From: Rhodospirillum sp. UBA1311 | GTDB taxonomy: Bacteria > Pseudomonadota > Alphaproteobacteria > Rhodospirillales > Rhodospirillaceae | DNA: 7,809 nt | Reading direction: 5' to 3' | Assembly: GCA_002307145.1 (NCBI GenBank) | Contig: DBTR01000022.1 | Coordinates: 9,857-17,665, forward strand | Shown: one piece after another, positions 1-6,198 of the stretch | Layout: each line of letters begins with the position of its first letter | Numbering within the stretch: the stretch's first letter is position 1 | Notes under the pieces: generated by a model | Told to the model about the DNA's origin: nothing | Database searches by the model: none | What the model saw: the letters and a program-made list of their open reading frames with translations, nothing else | Made by a program: the position numbers and the translations under genes

Positions 1-682
1 TGACGCCGTTGGTGGCGAAGCCGCCCAAGGCCTTGTAGAGCGCGGCGGGCACATTGCGGACGCGGAAGACGAAGCTGGTCACCGCGGTGCCGTCGTCGGC
101 GGGCAGGGGCATCGGCTCGGTCGCCATGATCAGGAAGCGGGTGGTGTTGTAGGAGGCGTCCTCGACGTTGGTCATCAGCGAGACCAGGCCGTGGATTTCG
201 GCGGCGAGCGAGGAGGCGATCGCGGCTTCCGCCGGGTCTTTCAGCGCCGCGACTTCCGCCGCCGCACCCGAGGTGTCGGCGGTGATCAAGGGCGTCAGTT
301 TTAGCGCGCGGATCATCTTGCGGCATTGCGAGACCGCGTGGACGTGGCTGCGCACGCGCCGGATGGTGTCCAGCGTCGCGCCCGGCACCGCGAGCAGGTG
401 GTGGTGAATTTCCTCGTAATGCTCGCCGATGATGGCGAGGCCGGAGTTCGGCAGCAGGTGGTGGACGTCGGCGACCCGGCCCGCGACCGAATTGTCGATC
501 GGGATCATCGCGAGCTGGGCATCGCCCTCGCGCACGGCGGCGAACGCGTCGTCGAAGCTGGTGCAGGGCAGCGCTTCCATGTCCGGAAACACCCGCGAGC
601 AGGCGATCTGGGAATAGGCGCCCGGGTGTCCCTGGAAGGCGATCTTGCCGCCCCGGTACTTCGTCGCGATCGGCGTATACAT
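1..682 (-). CDS. pheA: Prephenate dehydratase, 3' end cut off by window edge
   Basis: Converts prephenate to phenylpyruvate in the cytoplasm, the committed step to phenylalanine. I translated 227 codons from ATG at 682-680 down to base 1, with no stop. Near the N-terminus is the family signature FQGHPGAYSQIA (residues 17-28). It is followed by IPIDNSVAGRVADVHHLLP (60-78) and the catalytic NTTRFLI block (T181, R182, F183). From about residue 200 the text (TSFVFRVRNVPAALYKALGG) matches the start of the regulatory ACT domain that gives phenylalanine feedback inhibition. The rest of ACT lies outside the window. No chorismate mutase domain precedes it, so it is the monofunctional form. The start is supported by AAGGA six bases upstream, overlapping the kdsB stop. 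A chorismate mutase or arogenate dehydratase role is unlikely. Family call is firm; the symbol follows common usage. Confidence 0.93.
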   Translation of the reverse strand, partial: MYTPIATKYRGGKIAFQGHPGAYSQIACSRVFPDMEALPCTSFDDAFAAVREGDAQLAMIPIDNSVAGRVADVHHLLPNSGLAIIGEHYEEIHHHLLAVPGATLDTIRRVRSHVHAVSQCRKMIRALKLTPLITADTSGAAAEVAALKDPAEAAIASSLAAEIHGLVSLMTNVEDASYNTTRFLIMATEPMPLPADDGTAVTSFVFRVRNVPAALYKALGGFATNGV

Positions 683-688
683 CTGACG

Positions 689-693
689 TCCTT
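689..693 (-). promoter_or_regulatory. Ribosome binding site of pheA, overlapping the kdsB stop codon
   Basis: Read on the minus strand, the kdsB stop TAA runs straight into GGA, giving AAGGA with a six-base spacer to the pheA ATG. This decides the pheA start and implies that the two genes share a transcript, with ribosomes finishing kdsB close to the pheA initiation site. Confidence 0.7.
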
Positions 694-1483
694 ACTTCTG
701 CAATTCGGCGGCGAGGATTTCCCGCGCCCGTTCAAGGTCTTCGGAAGTATCGACACCGAGCGGCACGGTGTCAACGCGCACCGCCCCAATCCGCAGGCCG
801 TGTTCGAGCGCGCGGAGCTGTTCGAGCTTTTCGCGGCGTTCGAGGATGCCGGGCGGCCAGCCGACGAAGCTCGCGAGCGCCTCGCGGCTGTAGGCGTAGA
901 GCCCGATGTGGTGGTAGAGCGGCCCGGCGTTGGCGGGCACGGTGGCGCGGCTGAAGTAGAGCGCGCGGGCGGTCGGCCAGGGGTCGGAGTCGGCGGGGTC
1001 GAAGCCCGCCACCGCCTTGACCACGTTGGGGTTGGTCTTCTCCTCCTCGCGCACGATTTCGGCCACCAGCGTGCCGATGTCGGCCGCGCCGCCGAGGAGC
1101 GGCTTCAGCGCCGCGCGGATCAGGGCCGGGTCGATGGTCGGCAGGTCGCCCTGGACGTTGATGATCGCGCGGTGCCCGCCCGCCGGGTCGATTTTCGAGA
1201 GGGCCTCGAAGATCCGGTCGGAGCCCGAGGGATGGTCGGGGTCGGTGAGGACGGCGATGCCGCCCGCGGCCTCCACCGCCGCCTTGATCTCGGGTTCGGC
1301 GCAGGCGACCACCACCGGGCCGACATTCGCGGCCATCGCCCGCTCCCACACCCGCACGATCATCGGCTGGCCGAGAATGTCGGCGAGGGGCTTGTTCGGC
1401 AGGCGGGTCGAGGCCATCCGCGCCGGGATCATCACGATCGGCGCGAGGCTGGCGAGGTCGGCGGCGGAGAATTGGGTCATCAT
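692..1483 (-). CDS. kdsB: 3-deoxy-manno-octulosonate cytidylyltransferase (CMP-KDO synthetase)
   Basis: Activates KDO with CTP to CMP-KDO in the cytoplasm, supplying the inner-core sugar of LPS. The 263-residue product has the nucleotide-binding start IPARMASTRLPNKPLADI (19-36) and the TDPDHPSGSDR block (80-90). The metal and substrate loop is NVQGDLPTIDP (109-119), with D113 the expected Mg ligand. Further on are YFSRATVP (176-183), HHIGLYAYSREAL (191-203) and GVDTSEDLERAR (243-254) near the C-terminus. Length is slightly above the usual ~250 because of a 15-residue N-terminal lead. The frame stays open upstream to 1954, but the start is placed at the tandem ATG-ATG (1483 or 1480). AGGA lies five and eight bases before these, and family homology begins just after. 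It is followed by pheA after nine bases and is divergent from the cytochrome c gene. Confidence 0.95.
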   Translation of the reverse strand: MMTQFSAADLASLAPIVMIPARMASTRLPNKPLADILGQPMIVRVWERAMAANVGPVVVACAEPEIKAAVEAAGGIAVLTDPDHPSGSDRIFEALSKIDPAGGHRAIINVQGDLPTIDPALIRAALKPLLGGAADIGTLVAEIVREEEKTNPNVVKAVAGFDPADSDPWPTARALYFSRATVPANAGPLYHHIGLYAYSREALASFVGWPPGILERREKLEQLRALEHGLRIGAVRVDTVPLGVDTSEDLERAREILAAELQK

Positions 1484-1584
1484 CGGAATCCTGGGGTCAG
1501 CGCAAATCGGCGAAGGCCGACTGTAATCTCGCCGCGAAGCCCCGGCAAACGCGATTAGAGCGATGATGGGGTTTCGCGATCTGG

Positions 1585-1611
1585 ATTTTTCCCGCACACT
1601 GCCCATGTCAA
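1585..1611 (-). promoter_or_regulatory. Candidate promoter for kdsB-pheA
   Basis: The 171-base gap between kdsB and the divergent cytochrome gene contains a perfect minus-strand TTGACA (1611-1606). The downstream -10 is poor. AAAAAT at 1590-1585 (4 of 6 matches) sits at a short 15-base spacer, and AAATCC at 1588-1583 sits at 17. A start near 1575 would give a leader of about 90 bases. The -35 match is seen directly; promoter function is inferred. No comparable plus-strand promoter was found for the cytochrome gene. Confidence 0.33.
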
Positions 1612-1654
1612 AACTCGTATTCAAAGACCAAGAGCCGAGGGCGGGCGGACATTC

Positions 1655-2176
1655 ATGTTCAGGGCGATGGGCAACGGGGCGGCAGGGCTGGTTCTGGCGC
1701 TGCTGGTGATTGTCGGGGTGCAGGTCTACGGCAACGTTCTGGTGCCGGTGGGCAGCGACCAGCAGATCGCGAAGGTCGAAGGCCTGGCTGCGGCCGGTGC
1801 GGCGCCAGCCGAGGAACTGAGCCTTGGCGCGCTGTTGAGCGAGGCGAGCGCCGACGAAGGCAAGAAGATCGCAAAGAAGTGCGTCTCCTGCCATACCTTC
1901 GAGCCCGGCGGGCCGACCAAGGTGGGGCCGAACCTCGCCAACACCGTCGGTCACGACAAGGGCTCCAAGCCCGGCTTCGCCTATTCGGCGGGGATGCAGG
2001 AAAAGCCCGGCAACTGGACCTACGAGGATTTGAACACCTTCCTCACCAAGCCGTCGGCGTTCGTCTCCGGCACCAAGATGACCTTCGCGGGCCTCGCCAA
2101 GGCCAAGGACCGGGCGGCGGTGATCACCTATCTTGCCTCGATCACCGAGAACCCGCCGCCGAAGCCGAAGCCCTGA
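1655..2176 (+). CDS. Membrane-anchored class I cytochrome c
   Basis: An electron carrier held at the periplasmic face of the inner membrane. It has 173 residues: an uncleaved-looking anchor helix at about 9-30, an Ala-rich flexible linker to about 62, then a cytochrome c2-like domain. The heme attachment motif is CVSCH (76-80, H80 as proximal ligand), followed by KVGPNLANTVG (89-99). The likely distal ligand is M142 in GTKMTFAGL, and the protein ends in a proline-lysine tail. This architecture matches CycM / cytochrome c552-type carriers of alphaproteobacteria, which pass electrons from the bc1 complex to an aa3 oxidase. That partner is family knowledge, not seen here. The ATG at 1655 has only a weak upstream purine stretch; ATG at 1667 (residue 5) is an alternative and leaves the anchor intact. 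It is divergent from kdsB and ends just before a strong terminator. Confidence 0.92.
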   Translation: MFRAMGNGAAGLVLALLVIVGVQVYGNVLVPVGSDQQIAKVEGLAAAGAAPAEELSLGALLSEASADEGKKIAKKCVSCHTFEPGGPTKVGPNLANTVGHDKGSKPGFAYSAGMQEKPGNWTYEDLNTFLTKPSAFVSGTKMTFAGLAKAKDRAAVITYLASITENPPPKPKP

Positions 2177-2193
2177 GGGCGCGAGGCCACACG

Positions 2194-2223
2194 AAAAAAG
2201 CCCCCGTTTCCGGGGGCTTTTTT
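2194..2223. terminator. Bidirectional intrinsic terminator
   Basis: Six A residues, GCCCCCG, a four-base TTTC loop, CGGGGGC and six T residues form a perfect 13-bp stem (7 GC-rich pairs flanked by A-T pairs). The A and T tracts give a U-run on either strand. It lies 17 bases after the cytochrome c stop and 19 bases before the stop of the convergent minus-strand gene, so it should end both transcripts. Confidence 0.93.
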
Positions 2224-2242
2224 GTCGACGACGACGAGCCAG

Positions 2243-2998
2243 TCACGGCACCGGGCAGGCGGCCTGGCCGCGCGTCGCGTCGCTCAGGCGGAGCGCGACG
2301 TCGAGCTTAGTGATCTGGCCGGCAAGGCCGCGTCGCGACAGCTCGTGATAGGTCACCGCGCTCGCCACCAGGGCCTGGCCCACGGTGTCGCAGGAGCCGG
2401 TCACCATCGGCGAGGTCAGGGTCTGCGCCGCGCCGCCGAGAACCGAGGCCTGCATGCCGGTTTCGTCGAAGGTCACCGGCAGCGGGATGTTCATGCAGTT
2501 CTGCTGCGCCGCGTAGTGCGGAATCACCGCGCTGCGATAGGGGAAGGTGCCGCTCTTGAGCGCGTTCACCAGCGACTGCGAATCCATGGCCTGCAACGGC
2601 CGCCCGTATCCCGCGGTGCGGTCGCAATAGGTGACCAGCTGGAGCTTGGGGTCGAGACCGTCGATCTGCATGTCGCCGAAGGCCACCGGCACGCGCGCGT
2701 CCCAGGTCTTGCCGTCGATCGTCACCTTGCCCCGCGCATAGAGCGCATAGCGGCGGTGCGCGCCGGTGTTCGGCTCGAATCGCACCACCAGCTGCTCGAC
2801 CTTGAGCCCGCCCGGATCCACGATGTTCTGCAGGAACGGATCGTTACGGGTGGACGGATCGGGGAGCGAAAAGGCGCGCTGGGCCTCGTCGTAGGGCATC
2901 AGCATCGCATCGCGGAAATCCGCGCGCGCGCTGGTGGCGGCACACACGCCCAGCCCGGCCAAGACCAGGATTCGGCAAACGCTTTTTGCATCCGGCAT
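2243..2998 (-). CDS. Exported protein of unknown function with four mature cysteines
   Basis: I do not recognise the family. The 251-residue product starts with a Sec-type signal: charged MPDAKSVCR, a hydrophobic stretch at about 10-22, and a cleavage site SARA|DF after residue 26. The mature part has four cysteines (C125, C168, C203, C248), enough for two periplasmic disulfides. It has no further membrane helix and no catalytic motif I can name. The middle reads as beta-rich (for example RRYALYARGKVTIDGKTWDA at about 82-101). LGVC in the signal is a poor lipobox because V precedes the cysteine, so lipoprotein processing is unlikely. The frame extends to an ATG at 3013, but a strong GGAGG six bases before ATG 2998 decides for the shorter form. 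It is transcribed alone: a terminator follows, and a divergent MATE gene lies behind it. Reality of the gene is likely; function is open. Confidence 0.8.
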   Translation of the reverse strand: MPDAKSVCRILVLAGLGVCAATSARADFRDAMLMPYDEAQRAFSLPDPSTRNDPFLQNIVDPGGLKVEQLVVRFEPNTGAHRRYALYARGKVTIDGKTWDARVPVAFGDMQIDGLDPKLQLVTYCDRTAGYGRPLQAMDSQSLVNALKSGTFPYRSAVIPHYAAQQNCMNIPLPVTFDETGMQASVLGGAAQTLTSPMVTGSCDTVGQALVASAVTYHELSRRGLAGQITKLDVALRLSDATRGQAACPVP

Positions 2999-3002
2999 CG
3001 TC

Positions 3003-3009
3003 TTCCTCC
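3003..3009 (-). promoter_or_regulatory. Strong ribosome binding site for the exported-protein gene
   Basis: The minus strand reads GGAGGAA. GGAGG is followed by six bases (AAGACG) and then ATG at 2998-2996. The upstream in-frame ATG at 3013 would place this site inside the coding region, so the shorter protein is preferred. Confidence 0.75.
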
Positions 3010-3079
3010 GCATCGGAAACTCGCATAGAAGAAGGGAACGCCCTCCACGAAGTGCAAGGCGAAACTACCCATTCCTCGC

Positions 3080-3085
3080 ATCATA
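3080..3085 (-). promoter_or_regulatory. Weak candidate -10 box for the exported-protein gene
   Basis: In the 163-base divergent gap between the exported-protein and MATE genes, the minus strand reads TATGAT, 5 of 6 matches to TATAAT and 82 bases before the start codon. No convincing -35 is found at 16-18 bases. Nearby is an 8-bp palindrome GAAATTTC (3090-3097) and a repeated TCGGTT (3103-3108, 3112-3117), either of which might bind a regulator. All of this could be chance. Confidence 0.2.
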
Positions 3086-3161
3086 AACGGAAATTTCGTC
3101 CTTCGGTTCCATCGGTTGTTTTTGAAACTTGGCCGTGCGACGGTGTGCGCCGGAATCTCCG

Positions 3162-4553
3162 ATGGGACGGTGGATCGTGGGCTCGGCGTGGAGTTCGATT
3201 TGGGCGCATGTGCGCGAGCTGTTGCGGCTCGCCGTGCCGACGGTGGCGATGCGCTCGGGCTCGCTGATCATGCTGATGGTCGACATCGTCATGCTCGGCC
3301 GCGCCTCGTCCACCGAACTTGCGTACTACAGCCTCGCGCAAGGCCCGGTCTCGACCCTGATGCTGGCCGCGCTCGGCCTCCAGATGGGGGTGATGATCGT
3401 GACCGCCCAGCTCTACGGCGCGGGGCAGGAGCGGCTCTGCGGCGGGGTGTGGCGGCGCGCCGTTCCCTATGCACTCGCCATCGGCTTCGTCGTCTCGCTG
3501 GTCTGCGCCGCCGGGCCGCAGGCGTATCGCTGGCTCGGCCAGACCGAGGATCTCGCGGTCGGCGCGGCCAAGGTCACCTGGATTCTCGGGCTCGGCATCC
3601 CCGCCTATCTCGGCTATCTCGCCTCGGGCTTCTTTCTCGAAGGATTGAAGCGTCCCTGGCCCGCGACCTGGCTGATGCTCGCGGCGAATATCTTGAACGC
3701 CCTGCTCAACGCCTGGTGGATCGACGGCGGCGCGGGGGTGCCCGCGATGGGCGCGGCGGGCGCGGCCTGGGCGACCACGGCGGCGCGCTGGTTCCTCTGC
3801 GTCGCGGGCGCGCTCTGGGTGTGGAACCTGAAGGACCACGCGCGGTTCTGCATTCGCGTGCGCGCGCCGAAGGATCCGACCGGATGGGCGTGGCAGCGGC
3901 GGCTCGGCTATGCGGCCGGGCTCTCGATCGGCGTCGAGGCGTTTGGGTTTTCCGCGCTCAACGTGATGTCGGGCTGGTTCGGCGCGGCGGCGCTCGCGGC
4001 CTACGCGATCGGCATCAACATCCTCGGCATGGTGTTCATGGTGGCGCTCGGCGTCGGCTCCGCGACCAGCGTGCGCGTCGGCCATGCGGTCGGGCGCGGC
4101 GACCCCGTGGACGCCGAACGCGCGGGCTGGACCGGGCTCGGCCTCAACACCGTGCTGACCTCGCCGATCGTTGCGGCGTTCCTGTGCGTTCCGGCGGCGG
4201 TGGCGGGCTTCTACACCGACGATCCGATGGTGCTGCCGGTGGCGGCGGTGTTGGTGACGTGGATCGCGGCGATCATTCCGCTCGACGGCGCGCAGGCGGT
4301 GATGTCGAACGCGCTGCGCGGCCGGGGCGAGGTGTGGATGCCGAGCGTGCTGCAATCCTGCGCCTATCTCCTGGTGATGATGCCGGGCGGCTGGCTGCTC
4401 GGCAGCCGCATGGGCTGGGGGGTCGAAGGGCTGTTCGTGGCGATTCTCGCGGGCTCGGTGGTTTCGGCGACGCTGCTTTCGGGGCGGTTCCGCCTGCTCG
4501 CGCGCCGCGATCTGCGCCAGGGCTTGCGCGCCCCGGTGACGGAGACTTTGTGA
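3162..4553 (+). CDS. MATE-family multidrug efflux transporter
   Basis: An inner-membrane exporter, predicted to move drugs or cationic metabolites out in exchange for Na+ or H+. The product is 463 residues, the usual MATE length, with about 12 hydrophobic segments in two homologous halves. Family-like text includes LAVPTVAMRSGSLIMLMVDI in helix 1, followed by VMLGRASSTELAYYSLA. Then come FFLEGLKRPWPATWLMLAAN with NALLNAWWI in the first half, and AYAIGINILGMVFMVALGVG and LRGRGEVWMPSVLQ in the second half. The frame is open from a TTG at 3129, but I prefer ATG 3162. GGAA lies six bases before it, and the extra 11 residues are not hydrophobic or family-like. The stop is 42 bases before the TAXI gene with no terminator between them. 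The substrate cannot be read from sequence. It looks like the NorM/DinF-type branch, but the subgroup is not resolved. Confidence 0.9.
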   Translation: MGRWIVGSAWSSIWAHVRELLRLAVPTVAMRSGSLIMLMVDIVMLGRASSTELAYYSLAQGPVSTLMLAALGLQMGVMIVTAQLYGAGQERLCGGVWRRAVPYALAIGFVVSLVCAAGPQAYRWLGQTEDLAVGAAKVTWILGLGIPAYLGYLASGFFLEGLKRPWPATWLMLAANILNALLNAWWIDGGAGVPAMGAAGAAWATTAARWFLCVAGALWVWNLKDHARFCIRVRAPKDPTGWAWQRRLGYAAGLSIGVEAFGFSALNVMSGWFGAAALAAYAIGINILGMVFMVALGVGSATSVRVGHAVGRGDPVDAERAGWTGLGLNTVLTSPIVAAFLCVPAAVAGFYTDDPMVLPVAAVLVTWIAAIIPLDGAQAVMSNALRGRGEVWMPSVLQSCAYLLVMMPGGWLLGSRMGWGVEGLFVAILAGSVVSATLLSGRFRLLARRDLRQGLRAPVTETL

Positions 4554-4595
4554 TCATGCTAGTGTACTGAACACGCCGCCAAGGATTGAGCCGCA

Positions 4596-5660
4596 ATGGG
4601 CGATGCCGCAGACGCAACGACGGAGACCGGACCCCGACATGGGGCCGCGACGGTTTCCCGCCGGGCGGCGCTGATCGGCGGTTTCGCCGCCGCGATGCTG
4701 GCGGGAATGCCGAAGGCCTTCGCCCAGAGCGTCCGCTTCTTCCGCATCGGCGCGGGGCCGATCGGCGGCACCTTGTTTCCGGCGGCGGGTTGGATCAGCG
4801 GCGCGATCAGCAATCCGCCCGGCTCCCGTCCCTGCGAACGCAACGGCAGTTGCGGCGTTCCCGGCCTGATCGCATTGGCCCAGTCCACCGAGGGCGGCGT
4901 CGCCAACATCGAGGCGTTGCGCGACGGCGCGATCGACGCGGCGCTCGCCTATGCGGGCATGGCGCACGACGCCCTCGCCGGGCGCGGCCCGTTCCAGAAG
5001 GCCGGGCCGTTTTCCGACCTGTGCGCGGTGGCGACGCTCGCGCCCGAAACCCTGCACGTCCTGGTGCGCTACGGCGGCCCGGTGGCGAAGATCGCCGACC
5101 TGAAGGGCAAGAAGGTGGCGGTTGGCGCGGAGGGGCAGGGTCCGGCGGTGGTCGCCGAGGAAGTCCTGCGCGCCCACGGCATCGGCCCGAAGCAATTCCA
5201 GGCGATCGGCCTCAATCCCGATGCGGCGGCGGGTGCGCTCGCGGCGGGCGAGATCGACGCGATGATCTTCCTTGCCCATGCTCCGGCGGCGGTGGCGGTG
5301 CAGATGATCGCCGACCACGGCGGCGTGCTGCTGCCGCTCGGCCCCGACCGGGTGCAGACGGTGGAAAAGGCCGATGCCTACCTGTTCGCCGCCGAAATTC
5401 CCCGCTCGGCCTATGGCCGCGCCCCGGTGACGACGGTGGCGACGGTGCCGGTGCTGCTGGTCAAGGCCGCCCTCGACGCCCATCTCGTCACCGCGATGAG
5501 CCGCGCCCTGTGGCTCGCGATGAAGGTCGAGAGCGGCAACCACCCCCTCGACGCCAACACGTTCGCCGCAGGCCAGATCGCGCGGCGCGGCGTGCCGCTG
5601 CATCCGGCGGCGCAGGCGTTCCGCGACGAGTTGATCCGCAATCCCGGGATTCCACGTTGA
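4596..5660 (+). CDS. TAXI-family TRAP transporter solute-binding protein
   Basis: A periplasmic binding protein that captures a small organic solute (often a carboxylate or amino acid) for a TRAP permease. It has 354 residues. A long N-terminal lead carries SRRAALIGG (21-29), a twin-arginine-like motif, then a hydrophobic stretch and an AFA|Q cleavage site near residue 43. The mature start RIGAGPIGGTLFPAAGWISG (50-69) is the TAXI glycine-rich ligand loop. It continues with a CX5C pair (C80, C86), GVPGLIALAQS (87-97) and GAIDAALAYAGMAHDAL (111-127). IADLKGKKVAVGAEGQG (near 165-185) opens the second lobe, and LNPDAAAGALAAGEIDAMIF follows. AAGGA lies ten bases before the ATG. No DctQ/DctM or fused TAXI permease gene is visible nearby, so it is an orphan within this window. 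It follows the MATE gene closely. Ligand unknown. Confidence 0.88.
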   Translation: MGDAADATTETGPRHGAATVSRRAALIGGFAAAMLAGMPKAFAQSVRFFRIGAGPIGGTLFPAAGWISGAISNPPGSRPCERNGSCGVPGLIALAQSTEGGVANIEALRDGAIDAALAYAGMAHDALAGRGPFQKAGPFSDLCAVATLAPETLHVLVRYGGPVAKIADLKGKKVAVGAEGQGPAVVAEEVLRAHGIGPKQFQAIGLNPDAAAGALAAGEIDAMIFLAHAPAAVAVQMIADHGGVLLPLGPDRVQTVEKADAYLFAAEIPRSAYGRAPVTTVATVPVLLVKAALDAHLVTAMSRALWLAMKVESGNHPLDANTFAAGQIARRGVPLHPAAQAFRDELIRNPGIPR

Positions 5661-5783
5661 GCGCCGAATTTTGCGTTAAGGATTGCGCCCGGCTCCCGCC
5701 TCGGGTAAATAGATTACGATACTGAAACAAATTCCCCCGCGTGCCGCTGTTCGGCGGACGGTTAGCCCGCCCGAGGTTAGGTG

Positions 5784-6137
5784 ATGTCGCACAAGCTTTC
5801 TCCCGTCGAGGCGTTGGATCTCTGGCAGCGCGTCAGCGTTGCGAGCGTCCGCCAGGATGCGCCGGATCTTTCCGCGCGCCAGATGGCGTTGCTGCTGACC
5901 GTCTATCTCACGCCGCCGCCTCACACCGTGCGCGGCCTGGCGGAAATCCTGCATGTTTCGAAGCCTGCGGTGACTCGCGCAGTCGACCGCCTGAGCGAAC
6001 TCGGCATGGTGAAGCGCAAGGTGGACGACAAGGATCGCCGCAGCGTGCTGATCCAGCGCACGGTCAAGGGGTCGGTGTTCCTGCGGGAATTCGGCGACAC
6101 CATCGTCGCGGCCAGCGATCCGGACCCCGCGACCTAA
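5784..6137 (+). CDS. Short MarR-type winged-helix transcriptional regulator
   Basis: A cytoplasmic DNA-binding protein, 117 residues. The winged helix is clear. TVRGLAEILHV (48-58) forms the first HTH helix and SKPAVTRAVDRLSELG (59-74) the recognition helix. VKRKVDDKDRRSVLIQRT (76-93) is the wing with the DxxDRRS pattern of MarR proteins. The N-terminal helix (about 7-25) could serve dimerisation. The C-terminus ends about 24 residues after the wing, shorter than typical ~140-residue MarR proteins, so the long dimerisation helix is reduced. ATG 5784 has GAGG seven bases upstream; GTG 5781 would be only four bases away. The 123 bases upstream hold an AT-rich patch (5703-5735) with TACGAT and GATACT as weak -10 candidates, so it may have its own promoter. 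Targets are unknown. It is co-oriented with the TAXI gene and converges on fliN. Confidence 0.85.
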   Translation: MSHKLSPVEALDLWQRVSVASVRQDAPDLSARQMALLLTVYLTPPPHTVRGLAEILHVSKPAVTRAVDRLSELGMVKRKVDDKDRRSVLIQRTVKGSVFLREFGDTIVAASDPDPAT

Positions 6138-6151
6138 CTTCGATCGAAGTT
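6136..6151. other. 16-bp perfect palindrome overlapping the marR stop codon
   Basis: AACTTCGA followed directly by TCGAAGTT is a perfect inverted repeat with no spacer. Its first two bases are the last two of the marR TAA stop. No T-run follows on either strand, so it is not a standard intrinsic terminator. It sits in the 61-base gap between the convergent marR and fliN genes. It could be a dimer-binding operator, or a stem that slows read-through or protects the 3' end. The symmetry is seen directly; function is inferred. Confidence 0.5.
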
Positions 6152-6198
6152 GCGCGCCGACGTATTCGATTCGCCGGCGTTATGATTCCGGAAAACTC

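Noticed and set aside
326..1558. 410-codon plus-strand ORF opposite kdsB and pheA
   Set aside because: Composition is Arg/His/Gly/Asp-rich without any recognisable domain, and it lies antisense to two clearly conserved enzymes. Typical shadow frame of GC-rich coding DNA.
1484..1954. In-frame upstream extension of kdsB to an ATG at 1954
   Set aside because: It would run antisense through the cytochrome c gene, has no KdsB homology, and bypasses the tandem ATG with its AGGA site.
2939..2944. Possible lipobox (LGVC) in the signal of the exported protein
   Set aside because: The residue before the cysteine is valine, not Gly/Ala/Ser, and a normal SARA|D signal peptidase I site follows.
3081..4355. 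424-codon minus-strand ORF opposite the MATE gene
   Set aside because: Arg/His/Glu/Ala-rich low-complexity text with no motif. The plus strand shows a coherent 12-helix transporter.
3116..4570. 484-codon plus-strand ORF overlapping the MATE gene in another frame
   Set aside because: Arg/Gly-rich with no hydrophobic periodicity; it is a frame shadow of the MATE gene.
4554..5603. 349-codon minus-strand ORF opposite the TAXI gene
   Set aside because: Arg/His/Gly-rich with no domain. The opposite strand carries a full TAXI protein with signal peptide and conserved ligand loop.
6155..6179. CGCCG / CGGCG hairpin between marR and fliN as a terminator
   Set aside because: Only five pairs with a 15-base loop and no T-run on either side; likely chance in GC-rich DNA.
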